Shown here: positions 48,201-64,000 of the stretch, in pieces | Layout: each line of letters starts with the position of its first letter | Position numbering within the stretch: position 1 is the first letter of the stretch | Translations under genes and position numbers: made by a program | The notes under the pieces: generated by a model | The model's database searches: none | Told to the model about the DNA's origin: nothing | What the model saw: the letters and a program-made list of their open reading frames with translations, nothing else | Origin: Pocillopora verrucosa | Taxonomy: Eukaryota > Cnidaria > Anthozoa > Scleractinia > Pocilloporidae | Direction of reading: 5' to 3' | Length of the DNA stretch: 64,000 nucleotides | Assembly (NCBI RefSeq): GCF_036669915.1 | Contig: NC_089323.1 | Location: 19,201,804-19,265,803 of the forward strand

Positions 48201-51200
48201 ACCGTGCCCTCTAAAAAACCAATAAATTATCTTATTTTTATTGTCACTTTCGGTGGGTGTGGAGTGCCTGATTGGTGAAAAAACATGAAAAATTATACAT
48301 TTTACAAATTTATGAAAATGAGAATTAGTGTGGATGAGACCTAAGAAGTAACAACCCTTGGTGAATTTTGTAAAGGCATTTTTTTAACAAAAATTAGTAA
48401 GTAATTGTTTAAAAATTTTTATTTTGGAGGCATTCAAGTTATATTTATACCAACAACATCTAGGTATGTACGAGCACTAGGGGCCATATACATGAGACTT
48501 GTAGGGACGTCACTTGATTGCTACAATTACCTGGAACCTTTGTACAATGACTACAGAAAGATCAGAAGGAAAAACAAGATGGGCAGTAAGTTTTCTGGCT
48601 TGTTGCTTTCACTGGTTTTGTATTTGAATAAATTATTTTTTTAATGGAAGTACTAATAAATACCATTCTCAGGACTGGTATGTACATGTACTTAAACAAA
48701 CCCCTATCAATGCATTGCACTATAAAATTTTAGGTATACTTGTCCATGTGCTAACCATTCAGTATTTTTATGAGCTGAAAATGAAGGATATTAACCATTT
48801 AGCCCCCTATGAGTGGCCAAGAAAGAATTCCTCCTTACAATATCAATACAATGTCAATACAATGTAGGGTGACCAGTGATGAAAAATGGCAATTAGGGGA
48901 TCATTAGTTGATCCAATACCAAAGTCTCCAAACTAACATGATAAGAATCGTGTGGCAGACTGTAAGGAGAATTCCATAGAAGTGAGGAGGTGACAATTAG
49001 TACCAATCCAGGATTAAAAGGTAACGTTTGTTTGAATTTTTCTTACTTTATATGGAATGATATTCTCTTTGTGCAGAAATGGAGCTTTCCCACATGGATG
49101 AGTTCATTGATGAATTACTCAGAGAGGACAGGGCATGTGATGTTATTCTGCCTCGCATTCAGGTGAGACCATTTTTTTGTAAAGAAAAATTAATATACCA
49201 TCATGTAAATTGTATAAGAGAAAAATAGATGGCAGAAAATAAATTTAATGATTAACGTCTCACTGTTACCTCAAATGTGTATGCTGCAATCTTGAGCATT
49301 TTTTAAGGAAATAATTGACAGCTCAAGGCAAAAGAGTCATTTGTTTTTTTCTTTTAATTTAAAATATATTCCAAATTTATTGAATATTGTTACCAACTCT
49401 TATTTCAATGAACAAACATGGTTCTGAACTTTATTTTGCTAGGTTTGCATTCTTTTTTGCTAGGGGCAAAATTCTCTACTCTCCTTGCGGCTGTCTTTGA
49501 TTCAAAAGAAACTAAAAACTATGTTTCTCATGTTCATGAAACCAAGGCCGGTTTACAATTAGCAAACAAAGGTTTGCACATTGTTTGCCAACTTAAACTA
49601 AGCATTGTGCTAAAATTCAGTGACTTCGGAGCTCAGTTAAAAGTGACTTATGAAATTGAGGGGATGTTTCTTCTCAAGGCTTTTTATTTTTTCATCACTT
49701 TTAGCTTGATTTTTTTCCTTTGTTTTATAGGCAATTAAGTTATGATAATTTTATAATTTCAATCCATTTTCAGAAACGCCAAGTGTTGGAAAACACCAAT
49801 CAACTTGAACCAAGGGTAAGAAAAACAACAGTCCATTATACATTGCTGATAGACAAAAATTTTGTTTAGGAAGAATTCATTTCCCATTTTTGATCAGATA
49901 TTCAACAATTTAGTGTTTATAATTTTTATCATATCAAAAAGTCCTCTCGTTAGTGGTTTGATGTTTGGGTTCTGCTTTTTAATTTACAGCGTAGCCTTCT
50001 TGATGATGATTTAGAAGATGTTGAATCAGAGTCAGATGAGGAAGAAGAAAGACAGGTATGATTGGCCACAGCTATGCCACATTCTTCTGTTGTTTTTCTT
50101 ATTTCTTTCTCCACTATGCTTATCTTTAAGAATTCTTTGAACACATAAACTGTATGCCCAAAAATGAATATACCCTTTGTATAGGACATGACCATATTTT
50201 TCTCAGAGGTGCAGGGCTGTCCCCCAGCTCATTTCCAGTTTCTTTCTGTCCATCAAGATGGTGGTCAGTTCAAATTCCCGACCCTGAGGTAGAAATTCCT
50301 TCAATGTCAAAATCTCTACTTACGAGGGGTCCTCTCAGTCATTTTCGGAGGAAAGCCCGCCCCGTCCCCCAACCTGGGGCCAACCATTGGTAGATAATAG
50401 GCGGCTTCTATAACCTTACATTACTTTTACAACTTTGCTTTATCTTGGGAGCCCAACTCTTATTCTTTAATTAGTCTCCGCGTCGCCGAAGCAGAAGTCG
50501 GAGTCATTCGCCAAGGCGTTCGCATCGCGATCACGACAGGAACCGAAAACGCAGCCGATCACCTGCACATCACAGGTACGTGTTGCAAATATTGATAATT
50601 ATCTTTTGGTCAATCTTGGAGAACGAAGAACCTTTGATATTGAAGATACTTTGACAGGTTTCAAACGGATTTTTGCAACGACAAAAATTTCCTTTTCATT
50701 TAGGGGAAAACCTCAATATGCTATTTTTCCTAAGAAAGACAAACAGAAGAACAGTCAGAATGAAACAAATAGGAAGAAAGGTTACTATGATTGTGTCTTT
50801 GTCTTTCTTTCAGACGAAGTCGATCCAGATCCCCTCGCCGTCGGCGCCGGAGGTAAGCTATTTACAATTTGAATGCTACTGCAGACTGAAATTTCTATTT
50901 CGAATTATATCCGTCCCTGCTATTGCTGTTGTCATTTTACTGCGAGAGTCAAATACTAAGCCTTTCGTGGACTTCTTTAGAAAATTTGATCCTAGACTAA
51001 AGTAACTCACATTCAGCAGCAGTCTTTCACCAAGCGAATCGGCATTGAACATCAGTTGTGCGTGAGTGTATTTTGATCTGTGGGTTTTTTAAGTTGTGGA
51101 GAAAGTCAGTCAAGAGTTTTTGTTTTCTCTTTTTGTCCCCAGTGCTTCACCTCATAGAAGACGTGGACACAGAAGTCGTAGTCGATCACCTCATCGTCGC

Positions 51201-51440
51201 CATTCAAGGTCACGCTCTCGCTCACGATCGCCACATCGTCGGCGTCACCGATCCAAGTCTCGATCAAAATCACCGGAGAAGTCGTCATCCAAGAAGTCAA
51301 AGAAATCAGAGAAATCCGACAAATCGGACAAGAAAAAGGATAAAGATAATGAGGGAGCAGGGATGAGCAAAGAGGAGTTGGAAATCAAAGAAGCAAACGA
51401 ACTCAGAGCCAAGCTTGGACTCAAACCGCTCAAGCCTTGA
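45248..51440 (+). CDS. PRPF38A: pre-mRNA-splicing factor 38A (tri-snRNP protein)
   Basis: Nine exons join to 347 residues: 45248-45377, 46259-46418, 48464-48585, 49077-49162, 49774-49815, 49990-50055, 50475-50575, 50814-50852 and 51143-51440. The Prp38 domain is nearly canonical: GTNPQYLIEKIVRSRIYENK, FGGNIKPTPFLCL, YMRLVGTSLDCYNYLEPLYN, MDEFIDELL and CDVILPRIQ. An acidic stretch (DDDLEDVESESDEEEE) follows, then an RS/RRR-rich region typical of splicing factors. The protein acts in the nucleus in U4/U6.U5 tri-snRNP and spliceosome activation. The last 23 residues end KEANELRAKLGLKPLKP, a motif like the Hub1-binding HIND element of SNU66/SART1, which human PRPF38A lacks. The start ATG fits MANRTV, matching the human N-terminus. 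Confidence 0.95.
46859..47026. repeat. palindromic (fold-back) element in PRPF38A intron 2
   Basis: The arms ggtccgtatggtgaaaaact and agtttttcaccatacggacc are exact reverse complements. Pairing continues outward (atatgttatttgccagct against ccggtaaataacatat) and inward (gaggtc / gacctc, ccgaggtcataggccgaggg). Total about 165 bases. This is the structure of a palindromic MITE. Confidence 0.85.
48780..49020 (-). repeat. dispersed repeat family B, copy 3 (inverted)
   Basis: The reverse complement of this stretch follows copies 1 and 2. Seen on + it runs ccttacaatatcaatacaatg, then agttgatccaataccaaag, then taaggagaattcc. It lies in PRPF38A intron 3. Confidence 0.55.
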
Positions 51441-53284
51441 AAGACTTTTATTTGTGTACATGTTAAATTTATCCACCCAAGGCTCCCTCGTCACTACGCC
51501 TAAGTACCCTGTAGACTCTAGGCCTTTGTGACCTCGTTTTCATGCTATTCTCACCAGGCCTCGCGCTACGTCCGCCATTATGAAAGTCGTGCATGTCTGA
51601 TTTTCCTTTGCATCTTAATCTTGATCGGTAGGATTTTGTGCTTGTGTGAATAGTTAGGTCTCCTCCGCGGCAAACTGATCGTCAGGTGGCCAACTAAAAA
51701 GATGACTGATGAGAGGACTTTTCAACTAGATTTAAATGTATAATCACGAGAGAGATGACATTTATTTTCCAATCAGTTTCACCTATAGAAATATTTGATT
51801 TACACCAAGCATGAGAAGTTGTCAGTGCCTGATTCAAACGTAGACTTAGTCACATGTTATAAGTTTAAACGATCCGGAAGCTTTTGAGAGAAGCGCCTGA
51901 TGGAAAGCGCCCCTTGATGCGATTCTACGCTGGACGTTGAGCCTTTAGAATTCCCATTTCCTATCTGCCTTAGGACCACGCATGGACTCAATTGAAAGTC
52001 CAGTTGTTGGAAACCGCACGATGCATTAATTATTCTTAATTTGACTGACATTTATAAGTGATTTCGTTTATCTCTACATAACCAAACTAACATGTATGCA
52101 GCACGTGCTTTATCCCCCCATATATGGCACTGTTCCACGTGCTTACAACGGGACGTTCAATGGTGTGTTGTTTTTTTTTAAATAAAACGAGAGTTGTGAG
52201 TGGGAGTCAACCGAAGCGTTGTAATAGAATCGCTAAATCAAGTGAATAAACCGTGACTTAATAAGGAAACGTGGTACATTCTTTCACGTTTTCGACATAG
52301 TCAGTCCTTTCTTCTTTTAATGTGTAACTCTGACCTCGCAGCTAAATCCAAATTTTCAAGGTAAACAATTGTGGAATCAGCTAAGTCCTAACACAGTTTA
52401 TTTGATTGTTTGCGTTCTGCTCTAACAACAAGTACCTTTTACTGCCTTTGAAGGTGTCTTTTATAACGAAATAAAAAACTTCGTACTTGTTTACTTTGAA
52501 GATACCTTATCACAATTTGTATAGGGAATGGTAGAATAATAACCCTTGGCACCTTAACACTAGTATACATATTCTCCATACCGTTCTCTGCACAAATCCT
52601 GAAGTGCAAACAAGGAGAATTTGTTTGACAATCAAGACATTCTTTAGATAATGATATTTCCTTTATTCTCGTGGCCTTGATGTTTGATTCAGGCGTGACA
52701 TCGAGGGAAGAAATTAGATGCTAGTTACTCTTAAGAGTTAAAGGAGTTAAAAAGGAATTTTGTCAGTGACAGTGATTGACGTTTTTTAAAATGATGTACG
52801 AGAAAATTTTCATTGTTATCTTTGTAGCTAGCATGTCATCAAGTTTCCACATTCTCTAACGTGTGGAAGCAAAGTGAGTTTTATGGCAGAAATGACGGAA
52901 AAGTTGACAAGGGAAACAGTGAGAAATGAACTATTTGAAATTTATAATTACGGGTGATGATAGAAACGCAGATTTCTTTTAATAAGTCGAGTCATAGATA
53001 GTCTTCGAAAAGAGATAAAAACCACATAGATGACCCTTAAAAAATTACTTTCTTGAGAAAAACACATTTCTCCTTGTTATTCAGAGCAAGTAAGTTTAAG
53101 AAAGATTCTGTGTGAATCTGTGCCCCAATCTCGTAGAATTTGCTCACATTAGTCTTTTGGGGTACTCCTTTCAGAAGGGATCGGGATCACTGATATAGGG
53201 TTTTGCTCCTCAAAAGTTAGATAACAGATGCTTGAAAATGTTAAATTGTTTTCCTCACATCAGGCAAGTTTGGCTTATTAGCCT
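51441..53284. other. PRPF38A 3'UTR and spacer before LKB1
   Basis: No exon seen. It contains dispersed repeat A at about 52.54-52.75 kb and an aataaa near 52,180 that is too far from the stop to assign with confidence. The short open frames here have no family features. Confidence 0.5.
52545..52745 (+). repeat. dispersed repeat family A, copy 1
   Basis: Landmarks are catattctccata, ctctgcacaaatcctga, acaaggagaatttg, ttattctcgtggccttgatg, tgattcaggcgtgaca and gaaattagatgctag. Two more copies lie at 59.2 and 59.9 kb in the same orientation. Confidence 0.65.
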
Positions 53285-53319
53285 CCCGGAAGTTCTGTCG
53301 TTAGGAACGAGTGACGTCA
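53285..53319 (+). promoter_or_regulatory. LKB1 promoter sites: ETS and CRE
   Basis: cccggaagt (53285-53293) matches the ETS consensus CCGGAAGT, and a full palindromic CRE, TGACGTCA, lies at 53312-53319. A second half-site-like tgtcacg follows. Both lie within 170 bases of the LKB1 ATG and there is no TATA box, as expected for a housekeeping promoter. Binding is inferred from consensus only. Confidence 0.5.
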
Positions 53320-53349
53320 CATTTCCTCTGATGTCACGATGCAAACAAA

Positions 53350-53412
53350 ATGGCGGACGTCGAGGACGATGTGTATCGTAAAGTCTTAGAAATTTTTAGA
53401 CGAGCATCATGA
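53350..53412 (+). CDS. upstream ORF in the LKB1 leader (20 codons)
   Basis: aaaatggcggac is a strong start context. The frame runs MADVEDDVYRKV and on to TGA at 53410-53412, 39 bases before the LKB1 ATG and in a different frame. If it is within the mRNA it should reduce LKB1 initiation or make it conditional on reinitiation. It might instead belong to an alternative first exon. Translation is not shown by sequence alone. Confidence 0.45.
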   Translation: MADVEDDVYRKVLEIFRRAS

Positions 53413-53451
53413 AATAGCAGTTATTTTGGTCGTGCTGACCAATGCCTTCAA

Positions 53452-58617
<5,166 letters not shown>

Positions 58618-58929
58618 AAACATACATAAATCTCTTAACTCCCTTAAGTTATGAATCATATTAATAATTGATTGTACTGTGTTTATTTTGTTTGGAAAAC
58701 TTATGATTCTCTGGAAGTGGTTTGGGGGAAAACCATTTAAAACTTTTTTCTTACGTTTGTTTAAGTGTACATAATCAATATTATTACAATAATTGGCCAT
58801 GAGGCAGCACGGATTTTTGTACATTTGTATTTGAAGCATCTTCCAATTTCTAGTCTGGCGCTAGTGAAGTCTTACAGCTGGTGTGATTAAATAAAATAGC
58901 AGTGAATTGATTTAGACTTGACTTCCGAC

Positions 58930-58985
58930 TGCCGAGTCCCGAATCCCGAATCCCGAATCCAAAATCCCGAATCCCGTAACACGCG
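58930..58985. repeat. (TCCCGAA)n short tandem repeat
   Basis: About six units of tcccgaa with variants just after the LKB1 3' end, decaying into tccccta / tcctata units up to about 59,070. Confidence 0.75.
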
Positions 58986-59177
58986 TTCATATCCCCTATT
59001 CCAAATCCCCTATCCTATATCTCACATCCTGTGTCCCGAGTCTCGAATCCATAATCCCCAATCCTAAGCCCTGCTGTGCTTCGAGCAGCTCCTACGCTTT
59101 TCCTGTGTTTTTTAAATTTTTCGCGTTTACACGGACTATAAGCATGCACGTTTATATTGCATGTTGCAATATACTTA

Positions 59178-59395
59178 ACCCTTTACTCCCTAACATCAGT
59201 ATGCATATTCTCCATACTACTCCCTAGACATTTCCTAGGGTTCTGACAAGGAGAATTTGTTCAACTATCGAGAGCTTCTCTAGAAGATGATCATCTCCTT
59301 TATTCTCCTTACCTTAATGTTTGATTCAAGGGTGATGTTGTTGGGAGAAGTTAGATGTTAGTCACTCTTAAGGGTTGAAGAGTTCACCGACGCGC
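59178..59395 (+). repeat. dispersed repeat family A, copy 2
   Basis: It starts accctttactccctaacatc and shares with the copy at 59.9 kb the landmarks tattctccatact, ccctag, ctgacaaggagaattt, gatcat, tattctc, gattc and ttagatg. It ends cactcttaagggttgaagag, so the ends are roughly inverted (ccctttactcc / gggttgaagag). Confidence 0.7.
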
Positions 59396-59924
59396 CTTCG
59401 GCCATTTTGAGACGCGCCATTTTGTCACTTTGTGTATTTTTGCACATTATGCGCCGTAAGGATATGCAGTGCATTAGAAGGAATCATCTTCATCCCAGGT
59501 GACCCTTCAAATTGTGCTGACTGGATGGAAGTAACACCTTATGTGTGATTGCCTGGTCGATAATTTACAGTTTTACTTAAAAAACAATCTGAAGAGAGTA
59601 TAAAATGATCATTCGTCGAATTTAAAGTGTTTGCGGTAGTCTAAGGGAAGAATTGAAGTTTCAGCACGAGCATATGCTGAGCTACTGCAAACAAGTTGAG
59701 CGATTGGAGACAACTACGCAAGTTAAGCGTCAAATGAAGTCGTCATCACAGCTAAGGTTGCAGATATTTGTTTCTTTATAATCATTCACTGGTCTGACAA
59801 ACTTTTCGCTTTCCCAACTTACTGTGGTTTTTTTTTTTTTTTAGTTTTTTTTATTATTTTTTTAAATAAAATCAATGCTTACTAAAATGGCAAATGTTTA
59901 CCATCAGGGGAATTAAATTTAACA

Positions 59925-60115
59925 CCGTTACATCAGTAAGTATATTCTCCATACTTTTCTCTATACAATCCCTAGGGTGCTGACAAGGAGAATTTATAAA
60001 ACAATCGATAACTACTCAAGGTGGTGATCATGTTCCTATTCTCGTAACCTTATTGTGTGATTCTAGGTTGATATTGTAAGGAGAAATTAGATGCTAGTCA
60101 AAGGGTCGAAAGATC
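59925..60115 (+). repeat. dispersed repeat family A, copy 3
   Basis: Same order of landmarks as the copy 750 bases upstream: agtatattctccatactttt, ccctagggtgctgacaagga, ggtggtgatcatg, ctattctcgtaacctta, aggagaaattagatgctag. Confidence 0.7.
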
Positions 60116-60443
60116 TATAGCAAATATTCAAATTTCTCCTGGAATTCACCTGACTCAAACCTTCAGTTCTTGTCAGACAACCTCCAAAAACATCATTTTA
60201 AAAATATCTGATATTCTTGATGTGACGGCAAATAAAAACCATTAAAAATTGTAGTGTTGCTTTCAACCTTACTTGACTAACAAATGTAAGCTGAAACTTT
60301 TGACATCCGGTAAGATTGAAATTTAAGAGAGCTGAATTGGCTCGAAGTAGTTTTAGCTATAAAATAATCTAAAGATTCACTTGATAAGTCGTTTTCCAGT
60401 GTTTTCCTATTCGAGTGACTGGAAAGTCAGACGAATGGAGATG

Positions 60444-63430
60444 TCATTTGGATCCCTCATCAGAAGTAAACATGACACCAAAATACATGACTGAGAAGAT
60501 GAGGTAAGAGAGCGGAAATAAGGCACGCGCCCCCCGGTCTATCGCATGGCCCCAGCTTTCCTTGGCTTCAGTTCCCGCTGAAGTCGTCGAGATTTTAGGG
60601 GAGTCTGTCCCTTCGTATCTCTCTTCTTCAGAAAGGATGTGCTCCGATGATTTATTCACTGTTTGCTCAAAGTTGAGAGTGCTGTATCTTAACATCATTG
60701 GTGATCTACAAGACGTCAGTGTTTCGGGTTTGGGAGTTTCGGTTTCTTTGTAAAATTCTTTTCCTGTCGGTGTCTGTGAAGTATGACTCTGAAAAAAAGA
60801 GTTATGAGAGATGTTAAACTAATGTGAGAGACCATGAAATTATTTGCATACGTTCTCTTTTAAGATGGCAAATCAAGAAATATCTACTTCATCACAAAAG
60901 ATCATTGGATTGTCTGTACAAGGACTTGGTTGTGTTTATGTGCCTTTTTTCAATCATTTTTTGATTTTGGATTACATCGTGTGATTTTAGCGATTACCGG
61001 GTTCTAAGGAAGACTGGGGCAAGAGAGTCGATTAGAAGAAGAAATTTAGATGAGAAGGGAGATCCAATTGAAATCAAATGTCTTCAAAATTCAGATTTCC
61101 AGAGGCTGGTATCCCTGTTTGCATGATAAACCGTATAGATAGATGAAAAAAGATCAAAAAATAAATTTATATTACAAAGTATTTGAGTGCATGATGATGC
61201 GACAAACGAGCGAATGAAAGAAGAGAATGGGTACGAATTGAAAAGTGAACGACCAAAATATGAATCAGTTCGAGACCCACCGACCCCAGGGGTAAGCCAA
61301 ACCCAGCAGACCCTGGATCGACACTGGAACAAATAATTACCTTATCTCTAATAGCCTGTTTTTCCGTCATCTTTCCACTGTTCTTTTTTAGGAGTGACCA
61401 CTGACTGACCTTGTACACCACTGCAGACTCAATCAGGGCCAAGAAGATGAACACGAAAGACACGATAAGGTACAGTTCAGCAACTTTCATATAACTGACT
61501 TTAGGCATCCCTTGATTACTAAACTCCAGTAGAAAGATCTCCGTCAACACTGATGTTATTCCCAGACTTGCTCTGTCACCGACGGCCATTTCATCCATCC
61601 AAAACTGGATCCAAGAGGCTACTGTGCATGCGATGCAAGGGACGTAAAAGCCAACGATAAAGTGCTGTAAGCGACGTTTTATCTTAAACTCGACCACAGC
61701 TGCTGTATGTGTTCCTAGAAAGTTCAAACAACCCAGTTCGTTAATCCATCTGTCAAAATTATCAGATGTTTTCGTATCTTCATTAAAAGATAAAATTATC
61801 ACCACAATTGCCATTACCATCGCTATTACCAGCATCATTATCATTTTCAATTTCATTACCATTAACATCATTATCATCGTTATTCTCATCATCACCATCA
61901 TCATCATTATTGCTATTATCATCATCGTCACTATCATCGTCATCGTTATAGTAATCGTTATCGTCACCTTTAAAGTAACTGTTATCGTTATCGTCATCGT
62001 TACAGCAACCGTTATCATTATCGTCATCGTTATAGTAACCGTTAACGTTATCGTTACAGAAACGGTTATCGTTATCGTCATCGTTATCGAGGCCATGATC
62101 ATAACAATTATCACTACCATTGCCGTCGTCACTGTTCTTGTCAAAATCAGTATCAAAATCATCACACTTTATAAATACCTTTCACAATTTCCAGTCTTAT
62201 CTTGTCTAATATGATGATTAAGAAATAAATACCTGAACTACCTGTAATAAATGACGTTGATTCCAATCTGAGGATTTGTTTTTCCACGTAAAACTCTGTC
62301 ATGTCATGTTCCTTCAGAGATACTTTTATCCATTCATACAGAACTTGATTATCATCGTAACTGTCTGAAAGAGGTAAATTCACCAAGAAACACAAATTGT
62401 CATATTTTATGGAAAACAACATTGTTTTAGAGCGAGAGGCGAAGTAATCACCTTAGGGTTTCCTTAGGAATTATTTGTTCTTGTTGGTTATAGATTAGTG
62501 ATATCTAAAATGGAGCCAATGAAATGCATCAGATGCATTGTTTGAGTTATCCACATGCAAAGTGCATACGCCATGATACAACATAAAACTTATGGTTCAA
62601 TTAAAGTTAAAAGAAAATTTGAATAAACTTTTCTTTAAAATCATACGTCATTCCAAGGGGCTTAATCTGTCTCTTAAATTTTTCTAAACTAAAAATTAAA
62701 GTTAGAAAATCACCTCTTGGTTGCATTATTGAACAAAATGTTTTCATACATACAAGCAGCAAACTGTACCCTCAACGTCTGAACATCCATTGGGTAGCTC
62801 TTAAAATCCATGTGACTTGTTAAAGTTGCCTTAATCCTTGAAAATTAGATAAAATGAAACACGAAACAGAATGGATTGTCTTTTGTGACGCAAAGAATGC
62901 AGTACGAGGAACTTAGCTTCTTACGTATTTGGGCGAGTTACTGAGCTCCAAGAGTAAAACAAAGTTTTTTTCTACTCCCTCAGCTTGTGGCCATCTAAAA
63001 ATCTATATGGAAGCACATGAAAGGAAACGTATAGAGAACAGTGTGGAGGATACGTCAGACAGTATTTAGGATATGCATACTGATGTAAAGGGTATAAAGG
63101 GTGAAAAGTCACAACCAGAATTTTCATCGTTCCTACGACTATCATCTTCATAAGTATACCATCATCACCATACTGAACTCAGTGAAATACAGTTCAATGA
63201 TGACTCAATCATACAAACCATTCCGAGAAAAATATCGTCCCATCACCAAACAGGTATGCTGTCCTTGTTTTATCGTCAACATCGTGTTTTCTGGCGTTCT
63301 CAATCATTGTATCAGGATACCAAATTTTCTTTAATAACTCATTTTTAAGTCTGACGAACCACGTTGCGTTGCCATATGCAAGTCTTGGGTCCTTCCACGT
63401 TTCTTTTAATATTAACTCAACTTTGTATTC
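60444..63430 (-). CDS. pentameric ligand-gated ion channel subunit (3' part), without Cys-loop cysteines
   Basis: Five exons on the minus strand: 63430-63219, 62836-62754 (the 83-base exon usual for the family), 62364-62242, 61714-61341 and 60788-60444. They join to 379 codons. The extracellular part has [16 protein letters not shown], the shortened loop [16 protein letters not shown] and VLYEW. M1 is [21 protein letters not shown]2 is [21 protein letters not shown]3 follows, and after a long intracellular loop M4 is [19 protein letters not shown]. It is closest to the GABA-A/glycine class by the LGIT motif. The two cysteines that name the Cys-loop are absent (S-H and QTL for SCP and QTC), yet all splice sites and frames are intact. 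GDR before M2 replaces PAR. The N-terminal exons, including the signal peptide, were not found and probably lie beyond the window. Confidence 0.85.
61790..62165. repeat. (GTTATC/GTCATC)n hexa/trinucleotide tract
   Basis: About 370 bases of atcgttatcgtcatcgtta-type units inside the intron between channel exons 62364-62242 and 61714-61341. The long Met/Ile/Thr/Val-rich frame read through it on the minus strand is an artefact that happens to run into the true M1-M3 exon. Confidence 0.9.
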
Positions 63431-63639
63431 CTTTTGAAGTAATGACATAAGGTAATAAGTTAAGAATGGAAAATGCTGGAGTCCTTTTCATTGCCTTACA
63501 GTGATAACTGATGCTTTCCCTCTACACAGTACTGATCTAACTTAAGAACTATTTTCAATAAAGAGCCGAAAGTTGCTCACAACGTGGACTCAAGAGAATA
63601 TAAAAATCTCCTGGTGCACTGCATTTCTTTTTTGTTACT

Positions 63640-64000
63640 TGGCTCAGTGATTGGTTAGAAATAAAGTTCGATCCGGCATATCAACCAATCAAATGCAACC
63701 CTCAGAGCAATTTTCAATCGAGTGTCGAAAGTAATACGTGATTGATTTAGTTTTACTTAACTTTGCTCTGTGATTGGTTCAGAAAACTTGCACTATCCTC
63801 TGAAGATGAAGACTACGAACAATCGCGACTTGATCATCAGCGTTTTCCCGCGCTTCAATCAGTTTGCTCGTTTTCACTTTCAGTTTTCATTGGCTAATGG
63901 TGATGATTACCTTGGTTTTGGTTTTTCTGACACTCGATTGGAAACTGGTCTAAGCTAATAACAACTTGGTCACGTGCGTTTTCCCGCGCCTCAAGCAGTT
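63640..64000. repeat. dispersed repeat with internal direct duplication at the window edge
   Basis: ctcagtgattggttagaaa (63645) recurs as ctctgtgattggttcagaaa (63764), and gcgttttcccgcgcttcaatcagtt (63840) recurs as gcgttttcccgcgcctcaagcagtt (63976). Linker landmarks (ttgatcatcag / ttggtcacgtg) also match. It is probably a dispersed repeat that continues past the window end, and it would separate the channel exons seen from its missing 5' exons. Confidence 0.6.

Noticed and set aside
61790-62165. A 332-codon open frame reading [14 protein letters not shown] and onwards into the channel M1-M3 exon
   Set aside because: The N-terminal part is the GTTATC microsatellite. The true exon begins at 61714, after an acceptor in the right phase.

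Overview
This is a eukaryotic, intron-rich, AT-rich window. Spliced genes with GT/AG junctions, AATAAA signals, dispersed short repeats, a tRNA-derived SINE and near-animal-consensus orthologues (LKB1/STK11, PRPF38A, a BMP-type ligand, a pentameric ligand-gated channel) point to an animal. The Ly6 and CUB secreted proteins, the multi-copy TPR-CHAT genes and the repeat types fit an anthozoan, most likely a stony coral. That placement is inference. Gene models below were read by hand from splice signals, frame continuity and comparison between copies inside the window.

Left third (0-26 kb, + strand): a secreted six-cysteine peptide gene with duplicated terminal exons; a two-exon Ly6/uPAR (LU) gene; a seven-exon LU gene; about 7 kb of gene-poor DNA with small repeats; a decayed CUB exon pair; and a CUB-domain gene. 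The second LU gene and the CUB gene have unrelated N-terminal domains but end in the same set of four exons, with matching phases and nearly identical lengths. These encode a basic, helical tail with furin-like sites. I do not recognise this tail and regard it as the most novel item here.

Middle (27-45 kb): a divergent TGF-beta/BMP ligand (+) that lacks the inter-chain cysteine, then two tandem TPR-CHAT genes (-). Both TPR-CHAT copies keep the CHAT His/Cys pair but both are broken: copy 1 by a TAG where copy 2 has TGG, copy 2 by another TAG and by a 3.57-kb inserted element. That element has inverted ends, a subterminal hairpin and about ten 80-bp minisatellite units. The duplication also copied the shared promoter and first exon of PRPF38A, leaving a PRPF38A exon-1 relic upstream of copy 1.

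Right third (45-64 kb): PRPF38A (+), head-to-head with TPR-CHAT copy 2 and ending in a HIND-like Hub1-binding motif; LKB1 (+), with a CRE/ETS promoter, an upstream ORF, two U12-type introns and a CKAQ prenylation box; and, on the - strand, the 3' part of a pentameric ligand-gated channel that lacks both Cys-loop cysteines and has a GDR motif before M2. Its 5' exons lie in or beyond the window edge.
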